From contig NZ_JAIQDI010000001.1 of assembly GCF_020034665.1 (NCBI RefSeq), positions 310,001 through 374,000 of the forward strand: a stretch of 64,000 bases of DNA. The letters are read 5' to 3'. Below the pieces are notes generated by a model. The model saw nothing but the letters and a program-made list of their open reading frames with translations. It had not been told where the DNA came from and ran no database searches. The stretch's first letter is position 1. The number at the start of each line of letters is the position of its first letter. Of this stretch, positions 44,927-53,506 are shown piece by piece. This DNA is from Niabella beijingensis (lineage in GTDB: Bacteria; Bacteroidota; Bacteroidia; Chitinophagales; Chitinophagaceae). Both the position numbers and the translations under genes were made by a program.

Positions 44927-47426
44927 ACGGAATTTTTCATATTTGTTTTTTACCCGCAGGGATCGTCAGTTATCAGCTGCCAGGGCGCAGGTGGCGGCCT
45001 TCAGCCCGGATGCAATTTCCGGCACTCAAATCCCGGCGCTGAAACCTGAAATCTCAAATCCTAAATCCCGAATCTCAGCGCTTAAATCCCGGATCCCGAA
45101 TCTCAATACGCAATACCCGATCATCAAATCCCGTCCTTTCGTTTATTTTGTAAGCGTTCTGCTCTTTATGGTATTCTTCACCTCCTGCAGCTCTACAAAA
45201 AAATTAAAACCCGGTGAAGTGCTTTATACCGGCGCCACTATAAACCTGAACCCCGATACGCCTGCTGTTAAAAGTCAGAAAGATTTCAAAAGCCAGCTGG
45301 AAGAAAAAGTACGACCCGGGCCCAACAAAAAGCTGCTCGGCTGGCGTTATAAATTATTTTTCTATAACCTTGTCAGCGAACCCAAAAAACAGAAAGGATT
45401 TAAGTACTGGGTAAAGTATAAACTGGGAGAGCCGCCCGTTTTAATGAGCCAGGTCAAATTGCAGAACAATGTAAATATAATGACCAGTTACCTTGCCAGC
45501 AAAGGCTTTTTACAGGCCTCCGGCTCGGGAGACACCCTTATAGAAGGCAAAATGGGCAAGGCCTTTTACCAGGTCTATTCCGGTCCGCGCTACACATTGA
45601 ATACCATCAGTTTCCCACGCGACAGCAATGCAGAGATCGCCGGGCTCATCCGCAATGTGCAGAACAAGACCTTATTAAAAGAAGGCAATTATTACGATCT
45701 GGATGTCTTTAAAGCCGAACGGGAACGCATCGATGTACAGCTCAAAGAAAACGGGTATTTCTATTTTAATCCCGATTACCTGCTGATACAGGCAGACAGT
45801 ACGATCGGTGATCAGAAAGTTGATATCAATCTGAAAATAAAGGACAATGCACCACGCGCGGCATTGCAGCCTTATTTCATCCGCAATATAAACATTTACC
45901 CGGACTACAGCCTGCGGCGGGATTCGGTCACCAGGTCCTCCGAACCGGTGCAGTTCAAAGACTTTACGATCTACGATCCCAATCATAAATACAAACCCCG
46001 ATTATTCGAACATCTGATCTTTTTCCAGAAAGGTGACCGCTATAACCGGACCGACCATTCCTTAAGCCTGAACCGGCTGGTGAACATCGGGACCTTCCGT
46101 TTTGTAAAGGCAGAATTCAACCCCATGGACACCGCTACCAGCAACAATATGGATGTGGATTTCCTCCTTACCTCTTCCAAAAAGAATGCGATGTCCCTTT
46201 CGGTAACAGGCACCAGCAAATCCAATAATTTCATCGGATCGGAGATCAAGGTCACGCATACCAATAAAAATACATTCCGCGGGGCGGAACAATTCAACCT
46301 CAGTCTCTCAGGGGGATTTGAAAAACAGTTCAGCGGACAGCAGAAAAACCTTACCTCTTATTCGCTGGGTGCGGAAGCAAAATTATTATTCCCGCGTATC
46401 ATACTTCCCATATTCAATTTTAAAACGCATAATGCCTATGTGCCCAAAACCCACATCACCATTGGATCCCAGTTGTTAAACCGGGCCAATTATTATACCC
46501 TTCTTTCCGGCAAGGGGGAATTTGGTTATTTATGGAAGGGCAACGAATTCAACGAACACCAGCTAAACCCGATTTCGATAAGTTATATCCGTACCGCAAA
46601 TACCACCGACAGTTTTAACCGGATGCTGGAAAAAGTACCGACATTAAAGAACAACTTCGAGAACCAGTTTATCATCGGTACCAATTATACCTATACCTAC
46701 AGCAACCAGATGAAGACCGAGGCCCGAAACAATTTCCTGTTCATGGGAGCTGTGGAATCCGCAGGCAATCTGGTGAATGCTTTTATCCCAAAAGATGAAG
46801 ATGGGAAAAAACGGCTCTTCCAGACGATCACCAACCAGTTCGTGCGGCTGGAGGCCGACTTCAGGGATTATTATAAAATAAAACCCGGTCTTATCTGGGC
46901 CAACCGGTTTAACGTCGGCTATGGCATTCCATATGGCAACAGTTCCGTATTGCCCTATATACGCCAGTTCTTTGCAGGAGGGAGTAATGATATCCGGGCA
47001 TTCCGGTCCCGGTCCCTGGGGCCTGGCAGTTTTTACTTCAATACAGACAGCCTGGATTTCTTTGCTGATCAGGGGGGAGATGTCAAAGTCATGCTCAATA
47101 CCGAACTGCGGGCAAAACTGTTCAGTATTATCCAGGGGGCAGTATTCATAGATGCCGGTAATATCTGGCTGGCAAAAAACGATACCAGCCGTCCCGGGGG
47201 GCAATTCCGGCTCGGGGGTGTTTTAAGCGAAACCGCTGTTGGCGGTGGTGTTGGTCTGAGAGTGGACGCTTCGATCTTCGTGGTGCGCTTCGACCTGGCC
47301 ATGCCATTCCGCAAACCCTGGTTACCCCCCGGACAACGATGGGTATTTGACCAGATCCGGTTCAGTGATCCCGAATGGCGCAAAAAAAATCTTATATTTA
47401 ATATCGGTATCGGGTATCCCTTCTAG
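44919..47426 (+). CDS. TamA/BamA-like outer-membrane protein with repeat-derived N-terminal insert
   Basis: 835 residues from the ATG at 44919, which overlaps the TamB stop by 8 bp. POTRA-like segments (about 100-400, e.g. IRNVQNKTLLKEGNYYDLDVF) precede a C-terminal Omp85 barrel with GGSNDIRAFRSRSLGPGSF and the final IGIGYPF. The lipobox TSC is at Cys90, after a hydrophobic core (YFVSVLLFMVFFTSC). The region between the start and that core, about residues 8-72, holds repeat-encoded Pro/Ser/Lys-rich sequence, so the export signal is unusually far from the start codon. It works with TamB in outer-membrane assembly. Confidence 0.87.
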   Translation: MSKRNFSYLFFTRRDRQLSAARAQVAAFSPDAISGTQIPALKPEISNPKSRISALKSRIPNLNTQYPIIKSRPFVYFVSVLLFMVFFTSCSSTKKLKPGEVLYTGATINLNPDTPAVKSQKDFKSQLEEKVRPGPNKKLLGWRYKLFFYNLVSEPKKQKGFKYWVKYKLGEPPVLMSQVKLQNNVNIMTSYLASKGFLQASGSGDTLIEGKMGKAFYQVYSGPRYTLNTISFPRDSNAEIAGLIRNVQNKTLLKEGNYYDLDVFKAERERIDVQLKENGYFYFNPDYLLIQADSTIGDQKVDINLKIKDNAPRAALQPYFIRNINIYPDYSLRRDSVTRSSEPVQFKDFTIYDPNHKYKPRLFEHLIFFQKGDRYNRTDHSLSLNRLVNIGTFRFVKAEFNPMDTATSNNMDVDFLLTSSKKNAMSLSVTGTSKSNNFIGSEIKVTHTNKNTFRGAEQFNLSLSGGFEKQFSGQQKNLTSYSLGAEAKLLFPRIILPIFNFKTHNAYVPKTHITIGSQLLNRANYYTLLSGKGEFGYLWKGNEFNEHQLNPISISYIRTANTTDSFNRMLEKVPTLKNNFENQFIIGTNYTYTYSNQMKTEARNNFLFMGAVESAGNLVNAFIPKDEDGKKRLFQTITNQFVRLEADFRDYYKIKPGLIWANRFNVGYGIPYGNSSVLPYIRQFFAGGSNDIRAFRSRSLGPGSFYFNTDSLDFFADQGGDVKVMLNTELRAKLFSIIQGAVFIDAGNIWLAKNDTSRPGGQFRLGGVLSETAVGGGVGLRVDASIFVVRFDLAMPFRKPWLPPGQRWVFDQIRFSDPEWRKKNLIFNIGIGYPF
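45025..45134 (+). repeat. AAATCCCG / AATCTCAAA repeat insert in the TamA-like gene
   Basis: AAATCCCG-type words recur at 45028, 45063, 45083 and 45126 with AATCTCAAA at 45050-45058, AATCTCAG at 45071-45078 and AATCTCAA at 45099-45106. The insert is open in frame. It shares its words with 31806-31888. Confidence 0.8.
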
Positions 47427-47544
47427 CAGCCACGGCCGGTCAGGTTTCAACACCGGCACCGGCTAGTCCGTTGTCGGGTCAGCCCGCAGCATACCGGTCC
47501 CGAGAGCCGCCATCACCTGTTTTATTGCCAGCAAACAACAGCAT

Positions 47545-48039
47545 ATGAAAAAGAAGATTTCCATAATCATAAAAGCCGGGCTCCTGGCTGGAACCCTGGA
47601 TATCCTTTCCGCCTTTCTGCATTATTATGTTGCAACTGGCAAGGATCCGTTATTTATCCTTAAATATATCACCAGTGCGGTACTGGGGCCGGAGGCGTTT
47701 TCGGGAGGCACTGAAATGTACGCGGCCGGGTTGCTGCTCCATTATTTCGTAGCATTCAGCTTTACTGTATTTTTCTTCTGGCTGTACCCGCAGTTGAAAA
47801 TACTGCAGCGCAACTGCCTTGCCACTGCTGTTTTTTATGGGCTGTTTATCTGGATCATCATGAATCTTATCGTAGTACCCTTGTCGCGGATCGGGAAGTT
47901 CCCGGCCAATGTTTCGGGGATGCTCATTAACGCAGCAATACTGATCATTGCCATCGGCATCCCCCTTTCTTTTATCGTCAGCCGTTATTACCGGAAGAAC
48001 GATCCTGCCGCTATTTCACGGGAAAGAAACAGTCAATAA
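47545..48039 (+). CDS. Small integral membrane protein (YagU/DUF1440-like)
   Basis: 164 residues with four predicted membrane helices (IIIKAGLLAGTLDILSAFLH, GLLLHYFVAFSFTVFFFWL, LATAVFYGLFIWIIMNLIV, LINAAILIIAIGIPLSFIV). The pattern with KAGLLAGTLDIL at the start resembles YagU/DUF1440 proteins. The role is unknown; some relatives affect acid resistance. It starts 118 bp after the TamA-like gene and the DinB gene follows 5 bp later. Confidence 0.7.
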   Translation: MKKKISIIIKAGLLAGTLDILSAFLHYYVATGKDPLFILKYITSAVLGPEAFSGGTEMYAAGLLLHYFVAFSFTVFFFWLYPQLKILQRNCLATAVFYGLFIWIIMNLIVVPLSRIGKFPANVSGMLINAAILIIAIGIPLSFIVSRYYRKNDPAAISRERNSQ

Positions 48040-48044
48040 AAAAA

Positions 48045-48521
48045 ATGAAACGGAGCGAATACTGCACGGCACAATACGGCTGGATAAAAAATTCCCGGGA
48101 GGTATTACTGACCTACCTGGAAGCCCTGAAACCCGGTGAACTGGAACGCGAATTCCCTTCTTTCAGCAATGGAGGCAGCATCCGTAATTTGCTGGTGCAT
48201 ATTGCCAATGTATACCAGCATTGGGTGGGTATCATTGCACTGCATAAAGAAATATCTTATGCCGCATACGGGGATTTTAAAAGTATTGATGCGATCCGCT
48301 CCCTTTATTACTCCATCGACGAACTGATCACCGAACTTTTAAAGAAGGAAACGCTGACGGCACATAACATTCCTTTTTCATTAAATAACGTACAGCGCAC
48401 TACCTCCTTTTTCCAGATCTTCAGCCATGCAACCACGCATGAATTCCATCACAAGGGGCAGGTCCTTACCATCAGCCGGCTGATGGGATACACTCCTGCA
48501 GATACCGACATCATTCATTAA
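48045..48521 (+). CDS. DinB family protein
   Basis: 158 residues, a four-helix bundle with the three metal-binding histidines of the DinB fold: His in NLLVHIANVYQHW and the pair in HATTHEFHHKGQ. Members are usually thiol-dependent transferases or have unknown roles; they were named after a damage-inducible gene, but no SOS box is seen here. It is 5 bp downstream of the membrane protein gene. Confidence 0.88.
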   Translation: MKRSEYCTAQYGWIKNSREVLLTYLEALKPGELEREFPSFSNGGSIRNLLVHIANVYQHWVGIIALHKEISYAAYGDFKSIDAIRSLYYSIDELITELLKKETLTAHNIPFSLNNVQRTTSFFQIFSHATTHEFHHKGQVLTISRLMGYTPADTDIIH

Positions 48522-48601
48522 CAGGAATTGAACATTTTGCAGGGTTGCAAGGGGCATTATTGCTCCGGTCTGTTCTTTGGTAATGATACCCGGAAAGTAT
48601 A

Positions 48602-49234
48602 TTATTCCACCGGGGTTATTTTATAGGCACAGCGCCGGGCACCCTTTAAAATATGATCCACACGTTCCACTTCAGCCGTTTTGCCCAATACCGCTTTAAA
48701 CGTTTTGAGCTCCGCCGCACAGAATCCCTGGCAGCTGGCTGCCGCAGCACAGATCGGGCAATGATTCTCCACCAGCAGGTAACCCTCTCCCTCCTTTTTA
48801 AAATCGGCCATATATCCTTCCCGGGTCCTGATGGCGGCCAGTCCTTTCAACCGTTCTTTCAAACCGGCCTGTCCCTCCAGTTCTTTCATATATCGCTCCA
48901 GTCCGGTCTTTCCGTTGGCCGCAATGATCTTATCCAGTGCCTGTTGCCCGAGCGTGCTGCGGATCGTTTCGATCAGTTTCACAGTTAATTCTGCATGCAT
49001 ATCCGGAAAACGCGCATGCCCCAGATCTGTCAGTGCCCATATCTGTTGCGGACGGCCCCGTCCTTTTGATTCTGTGGTGGCGGTCACCAGTCCTTCTTTT
49101 GCCAGCTTCAGCAAATGAAACCGGGCGCCTTCTACAGTGATCTCCATTGCAGCGGCTAGGTCCAGCAGGGTCTGTGGCCCTTTGGTCTTTATGATGCCCA
49201 GTGCTTTCTCATTTTCAGGGAGATTATTATGCAT
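48602..49234 (-). CDS. Winged-helix regulator with C-terminal cysteine cluster (SufR-like)
   Basis: 210 residues from the ATG at 49234 (a TTG at 49243 gives three more). N-terminal HTH (TLLDLAAAMEITVEGARFHLLKLAKEGLV). The C-terminal part holds NHCPICAAAASCQGFC and RRCAYKI, a pattern that binds an iron-sulfur cluster in SufR-type regulators. It is probably a repressor that responds to iron-sulfur status, an inference from the cysteines. It diverges from the DUF2480 gene, and a palindrome covers its start. Confidence 0.82.
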   Translation of the reverse strand: MHNNLPENEKALGIIKTKGPQTLLDLAAAMEITVEGARFHLLKLAKEGLVTATTESKGRGRPQQIWALTDLGHARFPDMHAELTVKLIETIRSTLGQQALDKIIAANGKTGLERYMKELEGQAGLKERLKGLAAIRTREGYMADFKKEGEGYLLVENHCPICAAAASCQGFCAAELKTFKAVLGKTAEVERVDHILKGARRCAYKITPVE

Positions 49235-49239
49235 AATAA
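49224..49239. promoter_or_regulatory. 16-bp perfect palindrome over the regulator start codon
   Basis: TTATTATGCATAATAA is perfectly self-complementary and contains the ATG of the SufR-like gene. It is about 35 bp upstream of the DUF2480 -7 element, so it could be an operator for both transcripts. Confidence 0.5.
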
Positions 49240-49273
49240 ACAAAGTAATTATTTATTTTAAATACAAATTTAG

Positions 49274-49281
49274 TATTTTTG
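49274..49281 (+). promoter_or_regulatory. -7 element of the DUF2480 gene
   Basis: TATTTTTG fits TAnnTTTG exactly, 17 nt before the ATG at 49299. No TTTG at the expected -33 position. Confidence 0.45.
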
Positions 49282-49298
49282 CCGGACTTGAGATTAAA

Positions 49299-49838
49299 AT
49301 GATACCTATGCAGGACCGGGGCGGCATACAAAATAAAGTGGTACAGTCCGGTATCGCAGGACTTACCCTGACGGATTATGCACCGGGCGACCGGTTTGCG
49401 GATTTTGATATCACACCGTATCTCTTCCACGGGCTGGTGTTAAAGGAAAAGGAATTCAGGGCGGCAATGGAATCGATCGACTGGACACAATATGCGGAAA
49501 GCTGTGTATCTGTTTATTGTTCGTCTGATGCCATACTGCCGCAGTGGGCATTCATGCTGCTGTCTGTAAAGCTCCGGCCATTCGCAAAAAGCATTATATT
49601 TGGCAGCACAGAGATCCATAGAAAAAAATGCTGGGTCGAAAATATTGATGCTGCGGATTTCAGTCACCTGGAAGGGAAAAAAGTAACCCTCCGCGCTGAC
49701 ATAAAAGTTCCGGAGGAGGTGTACATGAAAGCTACAGAGAAATTAATGCCATTGGTGGCCACCCTTATGTATGGCGAACCGGGGCTGCCAAAAGTTATTT
49801 ATAAGTCGTACAAACCAACAACAGGAACCATATCATGA
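49299..49838 (+). CDS. DUF2480 family protein
   Basis: 179 residues from the ATG at 49299 (ATG at 49308 also fits); the frame reaches back to 49137 across the divergent regulator start and is left out. No signal peptide. Sequence features LKEKEFRAAMESIDW and CVSVYCSSDAILPQWAFMLL are those of DUF2480, a Bacteroidota family that I recall next to suf iron-sulfur assembly genes in other genomes. Here it stands beside a SufR-like regulator. Its stop overlaps the FMN reductase start by 4 bp. Confidence 0.8.
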   Translation: MIPMQDRGGIQNKVVQSGIAGLTLTDYAPGDRFADFDITPYLFHGLVLKEKEFRAAMESIDWTQYAESCVSVYCSSDAILPQWAFMLLSVKLRPFAKSIIFGSTEIHRKKCWVENIDAADFSHLEGKKVTLRADIKVPEEVYMKATEKLMPLVATLMYGEPGLPKVIYKSYKPTTGTIS

Positions 49839-50389
49839 ATATATTAGTACTAAACGGATCATTGGATCAGCGCGAAGGATCAACACCGGCAAAACTTGCT
49901 GCCTATCTCAAACAACACCTGGAAGCACAGGAAGCCCAGGTTACTGTATTCAATCTGGTGGAATCGGGTATTCCGCTGTTTGACTATACATTACAGAAAG
50001 TGCCCAACGGCGTTCAGGTAATGCTCAATCTCTTCAGAAATGCTGATGCCCATATCTGGCTGACCCCACTATACCACGGCAGTATGACGGGTGTGATGAA
50101 AAATTGCCTCGACTGGCTGGAGCTCAGTTCTAAAGAAGAGCGTCCCTATCTGATCGATAAACTCATCGGACTGATTTGCTGGGCGGACGGAGGACAGGCT
50201 GTGCAGGGCATCAATGCGATGGACGCCGTGGCCAAATCGCTGCGTGCCTGGCCCGTACCTTTTAGCGTTCCGATCGTCCGTAATGCGTTATTTACTGCTC
50301 CGGACTATCAGGAGATCACCCAGGAATATAAAAACAAGATCAACCTGCTTACCAATATCATTACTTCCAAACGCGTGGTGACCATTTAG
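49835..50389 (+). CDS. NAD(P)H-dependent FMN reductase
   Basis: 184 residues, flavodoxin-like fold. FMN-binding loop ILVLNGSLDQREGSTPAKL, the TPLYHGSMTGVMKNCLDWLE segment that contacts the flavin, and ICWADGGQAVQG near 120. It reduces FMN or a quinone-type acceptor with NAD(P)H. It overlaps the DUF2480 gene by 4 bp, so the two are cotranscribed; a link to iron-sulfur or redox stress is inferred from the neighbourhood. Confidence 0.88.
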   Translation: MNILVLNGSLDQREGSTPAKLAAYLKQHLEAQEAQVTVFNLVESGIPLFDYTLQKVPNGVQVMLNLFRNADAHIWLTPLYHGSMTGVMKNCLDWLELSSKEERPYLIDKLIGLICWADGGQAVQGINAMDAVAKSLRAWPVPFSVPIVRNALFTAPDYQEITQEYKNKINLLTNIITSKRVVTI

Positions 50390-50481
50390 CTGTCTGCCTT
50401 CAGCAGTGCGCCCTCAGCTTGCAGTCCATTACCGGGAGTTGTTTGCCGGGCACATTGCTATTTATCCTGAAAGCCGATCGC

Positions 50482-51138
50482 TCAGGGCTGATTGCTGCCA
50501 GCTTCCGGCTGCTTCTTTCTTCCCGCAGACAGATAATGATGCCACAGGATCATGGTAGCAACAGTGCGGTGCGGCGCCCATTTTTCCGCGACGGCGATCA
50601 GTTCTTCTTTTGATGTATCCTTAGGCAATGTCTTTAGCCGCTTCAGTGCATTTACTGCAGCAAGATCACCGGCCGGGAATATATCGGCACGCTGCAATAC
50701 AAACATGAGGTATACATCAACCGTCCAGTTGCCGATCCCTTTTAAAGTTGTCAGCTTTTCCCGGATCACCACATCGGGCAACCGGTGCATTCCGTCAAGA
50801 TCAATTTTTCCGCTGATGATCGCTTCGGCCAGTCCGCGGATGTATACTGCTTTTTGCCGGCTTACATAACAGGCCCGCAGCTCTGCATCGGTCAGTTTTA
50901 AAACCGCTTCCGGTATCAATTGTCCCGTATGTGCCTGTAATTTTTTCAACGCCGCCAGGGCAGAGGCCAGCGACACCTGTTGCTCCAGGATGATATGCAC
51001 CAGGGATTCAAAACTATTTGTCCGCGTCCACATCGGCGGGTGCCCGTATGTTTTCAATACCTCTGCCAGGTGTACATCTTTTTTTGCAAGCTGATTGCAG
51101 ATGCGTTTGAATGTTTTTTCAGAAAAGGAATGGATCAT
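50482..51138 (-). CDS. DNA-3-methyladenine glycosylase II-like (AlkA/HhH-GPD)
   Basis: 218 residues. HhH-GPD fold with the hairpin LTTLKGIGNWTVDVYLM and the catalytic Asp in IFPAGDLAAVN. It excises alkylated bases. It lies 9 bp after the ogt gene, so both alkylation repair genes are one operon. It lacks the N-terminal domain of E. coli AlkA, as short homologues do. Confidence 0.9.
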   Translation of the reverse strand: MIHSFSEKTFKRICNQLAKKDVHLAEVLKTYGHPPMWTRTNSFESLVHIILEQQVSLASALAALKKLQAHTGQLIPEAVLKLTDAELRACYVSRQKAVYIRGLAEAIISGKIDLDGMHRLPDVVIREKLTTLKGIGNWTVDVYLMFVLQRADIFPAGDLAAVNALKRLKTLPKDTSKEELIAVAEKWAPHRTVATMILWHHYLSAGRKKQPEAGSNQP

Positions 51139-51147
51139 AGAACCGGG

Positions 51148-51651
51148 TCATGTCCACAGATCAAGCTGTGGTTTTGGGTTTTCAAGATTCAGTAAATACG
51201 TTTTTCGCTGCACGCCGCCGCCAAAGCCGATCATCTTTCCGTCGGCGCCAATCACCCGGTGACAGGGAATAATGATCGGCACGGGATTTTTATTCAGTGC
51301 GCCGCCCACAGCACGAACGGTTTTTATATCACCTATCCTCCGGGCCATTTCACCATAGCTGATCGTTTTTCCAAAGGGGATATCCGCCAGCAGCTCCCAT
51401 ACTTTTTTCTGAAAATCACTACCGGTAAGCATTACCGGCAACTCAAACAGTTTTCGTTTTCCTGAAAAATAATCATCCAGTTGACGCTCTGTTTCCAATA
51501 ACAACGGGTGCAGTTCTTCCTTAACAAACTGCTCCCCACTCACATATTTTTCACCGGTACGCCACTGTACCCCTACCAGGTGTGCTGCTGTTGCGATCAG
51601 GCGTAACGGCCCCGTGGGCGATGCTACTTCTTTATAAAAATATTGTTCCAT
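51148..51651 (-). CDS. ogt: Methylated-DNA--protein-cysteine methyltransferase
   Basis: 167 residues. The active site PCHRV (Cys in IIIPCHRVIGADGKMIGFGGG) and the helix-turn-helix segment FGKTISYGEMARRIG are unmistakable. It repairs O6-methylguanine by transferring the methyl group to its own cysteine. It is the first gene of the ogt-alkA pair. The DNA-repair domain only, no Ada-type regulatory domain. Confidence 0.95.
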   Translation of the reverse strand: MEQYFYKEVASPTGPLRLIATAAHLVGVQWRTGEKYVSGEQFVKEELHPLLLETERQLDDYFSGKRKLFELPVMLTGSDFQKKVWELLADIPFGKTISYGEMARRIGDIKTVRAVGGALNKNPVPIIIPCHRVIGADGKMIGFGGGVQRKTYLLNLENPKPQLDLWT

Positions 51652-51899
51652 GCAATTGTGATCATCGGTTCATCCGTCTAAAATACATCATTCCCTGTTA
51701 TATTTTCTTATAGCATACCCAACTTGTTTCAGTAATTATTCTTCCGCCCGTTCAAGCAGGTATTATTTGTGTTCACACAGTAGCGCGAACCGGTGTGTTT
51801 CAGTAGATATCTTTTATACAGATCATAAATTTTTACCGCTTCCGGTTCGTTTTCGCCGGATTGCGTTAATTTGCTGCCTGCTAAAATTCCCTAACAGGA

Positions 51900-52361
51900 A
51901 TGCAAAATATTCAATTCATAAAACTCCGGCCGACCGATGCGCTCCCGTTCCGTTTACTATTACTGGCGGATGAAACCATCGAAGCCATTGAAAAATATAT
52001 CTATGAGGCGGAAGTTTATATACTGGCAGATCAGCAGCAGACCATTGGTGTAGCAGCCTTATACCGGCACTCAGCGGATGAAATGGAAATAAAAAATATC
52101 GCTATAGCTTCCCCGTATCAGAAAAAAGGCATTGGATCATTTTTTATTACACAGATCATTCGTCTTGCAAAAGAGCTGGGATACAAGACCCTTATAGTTG
52201 GAACAGCAGCTACCGGACACCAGCAGCTCCGTTTTTATGAGCGTAACGGATTCCGGAAATACGCGCGGCGAAAGAACTTTTTTATCAACAACTATCCGCA
52301 ACCGATTTATGAGAACGGCATCCGCTTAAAGGATATGATACTCCTGAAACAAGAACTATGA
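51900..52361 (+). CDS. GNAT family N-acetyltransferase
   Basis: 153 residues. The acetyl-CoA-binding segment IASPYQKKGIGSFFITQIIRLAKELGYKTL (shown in 20-residue part: SPYQKKGIGSFFITQII) and the C-terminal FYERNGFRKYARR are typical GNAT. Substrate unknown. A GGA lies directly before the ATG. It is followed 33 bp later by a second GNAT gene. Confidence 0.87.
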   Translation: MQNIQFIKLRPTDALPFRLLLLADETIEAIEKYIYEAEVYILADQQQTIGVAALYRHSADEMEIKNIAIASPYQKKGIGSFFITQIIRLAKELGYKTLIVGTAATGHQQLRFYERNGFRKYARRKNFFINNYPQPIYENGIRLKDMILLKQEL

Positions 52362-52394
52362 CCCTGCAACAGCGGTCATTATAAATACACAAAA

Positions 52395-52838
52395 ATGGAA
52401 ACGATCCTTATCAGAAACTACCAACCGCAGGACCTGGAAGCGATTACAGAACTCACCAGCCAGCTGGGCTATCCCACCACAACAGATGAAATGAAAAGCC
52501 GGATGGAACATATTTCCGGGCGCGATGACTGCCGCACCCTGGTAGCCGTTAAAGCCCACAGTGTGGTGGGCTATGCCGGCATGGTAAAGGGTTTCTATTG
52601 GGAAAAGAACGGCTCCTTTTTAAGGATACAGGCCCTGGTAGTACATCATCATCACCGGAAAGCCGGCATCGGGCGGAAGTTGATTGAGGCCGCAATACTT
52701 CATGCAACAACAATTAAAGCTGGTGCCGTATTATTAAATTCCGGCAACCGGCCGGAACGGAAAGAAGCCCATCAGTTCTATCCGAAACTGGGATTTGAAG
52801 CAACATCAACCGGCTATGTAAAAAAAATAAACACATAA
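52395..52838 (+). CDS. GNAT family N-acetyltransferase
   Basis: 147 residues. Motif A is VVHHHHRKAGIGRKLIEAA, followed by RKEAHQFYPKLGFEATSTGYVK, the usual C-terminal Tyr. N-terminal IRNYQPQDLEAITELTSQLGYP. It is related in type but not close in sequence to the upstream GNAT. Substrate unknown. Confidence 0.87.
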   Translation: METILIRNYQPQDLEAITELTSQLGYPTTTDEMKSRMEHISGRDDCRTLVAVKAHSVVGYAGMVKGFYWEKNGSFLRIQALVVHHHHRKAGIGRKLIEAAILHATTIKAGAVLLNSGNRPERKEAHQFYPKLGFEATSTGYVKKINT

Positions 52839-52974
52839 GGCAAAACCAATATAAAATTCTCCGCAGGCCACTCTTACAAAATTCACGGGATTTCTTGTAT
52901 CATTTACTGAAATGATAAGTAAATGGGCCTCAATTGTTATTGATCTGTTAGAATATCAATTCCGCCTCATTTTT

Positions 52975-53005
52975 TTTGTTCAGAAAACAATAAGGTTTAA
53001 TTTTG
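52975..53005 (+). promoter_or_regulatory. Promoter of the copper cluster, nearly leaderless
   Basis: TTTG (52975-52978), spacer of 19 bp, TAATTTTG (52998-53005), an exact match to the Bacteroidota consensus. The ATG of the first gene starts 4 nt after the -7 element. Confidence 0.7.
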
Positions 53006-53009
53006 TGCT

Positions 53010-53399
53010 ATGTTGCAAACGCGTTTCATAGTAATGGTCTTGTTTCTGGTTGCCTCATTTATGGCGCCGGCATCAAGATCCAGTGCCTGTGAAATGAATA
53101 AAAAAACAGAGCAGCCTGCTTCATCAGCAGGCAATTCGCATCTTAAAAAAAACAATACCCATCACAAGTCCGCCTGTTGCGATCACGCTTCCGCTGCACA
53201 CCAGCAAAAGGGGCACTGTACACACGACAATTGTACCGATAACAGCTGTCACCCTGTTTCCATATACAGCCTGCACACCGTAAATCAACTGGAGATCACT
53301 TCTCTTCCGGCCGTTGCAGCCGATCACCGTATCGGGCGTAATAAAACACAGCTCCCTTCTTACGCGTATTCGATCTGGCAACCTCCCCGAGCTGGTTAA
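53010..53399 (+). CDS. Exported Cys/His-rich protein of the copper cluster
   Basis: 129 residues. Signal peptide (IVMVLFLVASFMAPASRSSA) then a metal-ligand-rich mature part: SACEMNKK, NNTHHKSACCDHASAAHQQKGHC and THDNCTDNSCHPVSI. It contains about ten cysteines and histidines in 60 residues, suited to soft metal binding. I recognise no family. It is first in a run of copper-type genes and follows a clean promoter, so it probably binds copper in the periplasm. Confidence 0.75.
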   Translation: MLQTRFIVMVLFLVASFMAPASRSSACEMNKKTEQPASSAGNSHLKKNNTHHKSACCDHASAAHQQKGHCTHDNCTDNSCHPVSIYSLHTVNQLEITSLPAVAADHRIGRNKTQLPSYAYSIWQPPRAG

Positions 53400-53459
53400 T
53401 CAGTTTCTTCAGGGCCGTTTTATGCCCTTTTGGAGGCGTGTTGTACGCACTCCTGTTCT

Positions 53460-53478
53460 GTATGCTGTCGCAGCATAC
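53460..53478 (+). promoter_or_regulatory. 8-bp hairpin between the first two copper-cluster genes
   Basis: GTATGCTG, loop TCG, CAGCATAC. It lies 29 bp upstream of the HMA-DUF3347 gene, has no T-run and could be an mRNA processing or translation element, or an operator. Confidence 0.4.
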
Positions 53479-53506
53479 CATCTATTCACTGATTAACAAT
53501 ACAATC

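Noticed and set aside
53438..53506. N-terminal extension of the HMA-DUF3347 protein
   Set aside because: It includes the hairpin at 53460-53478 and lies before a complete signal peptide starting at 53507.
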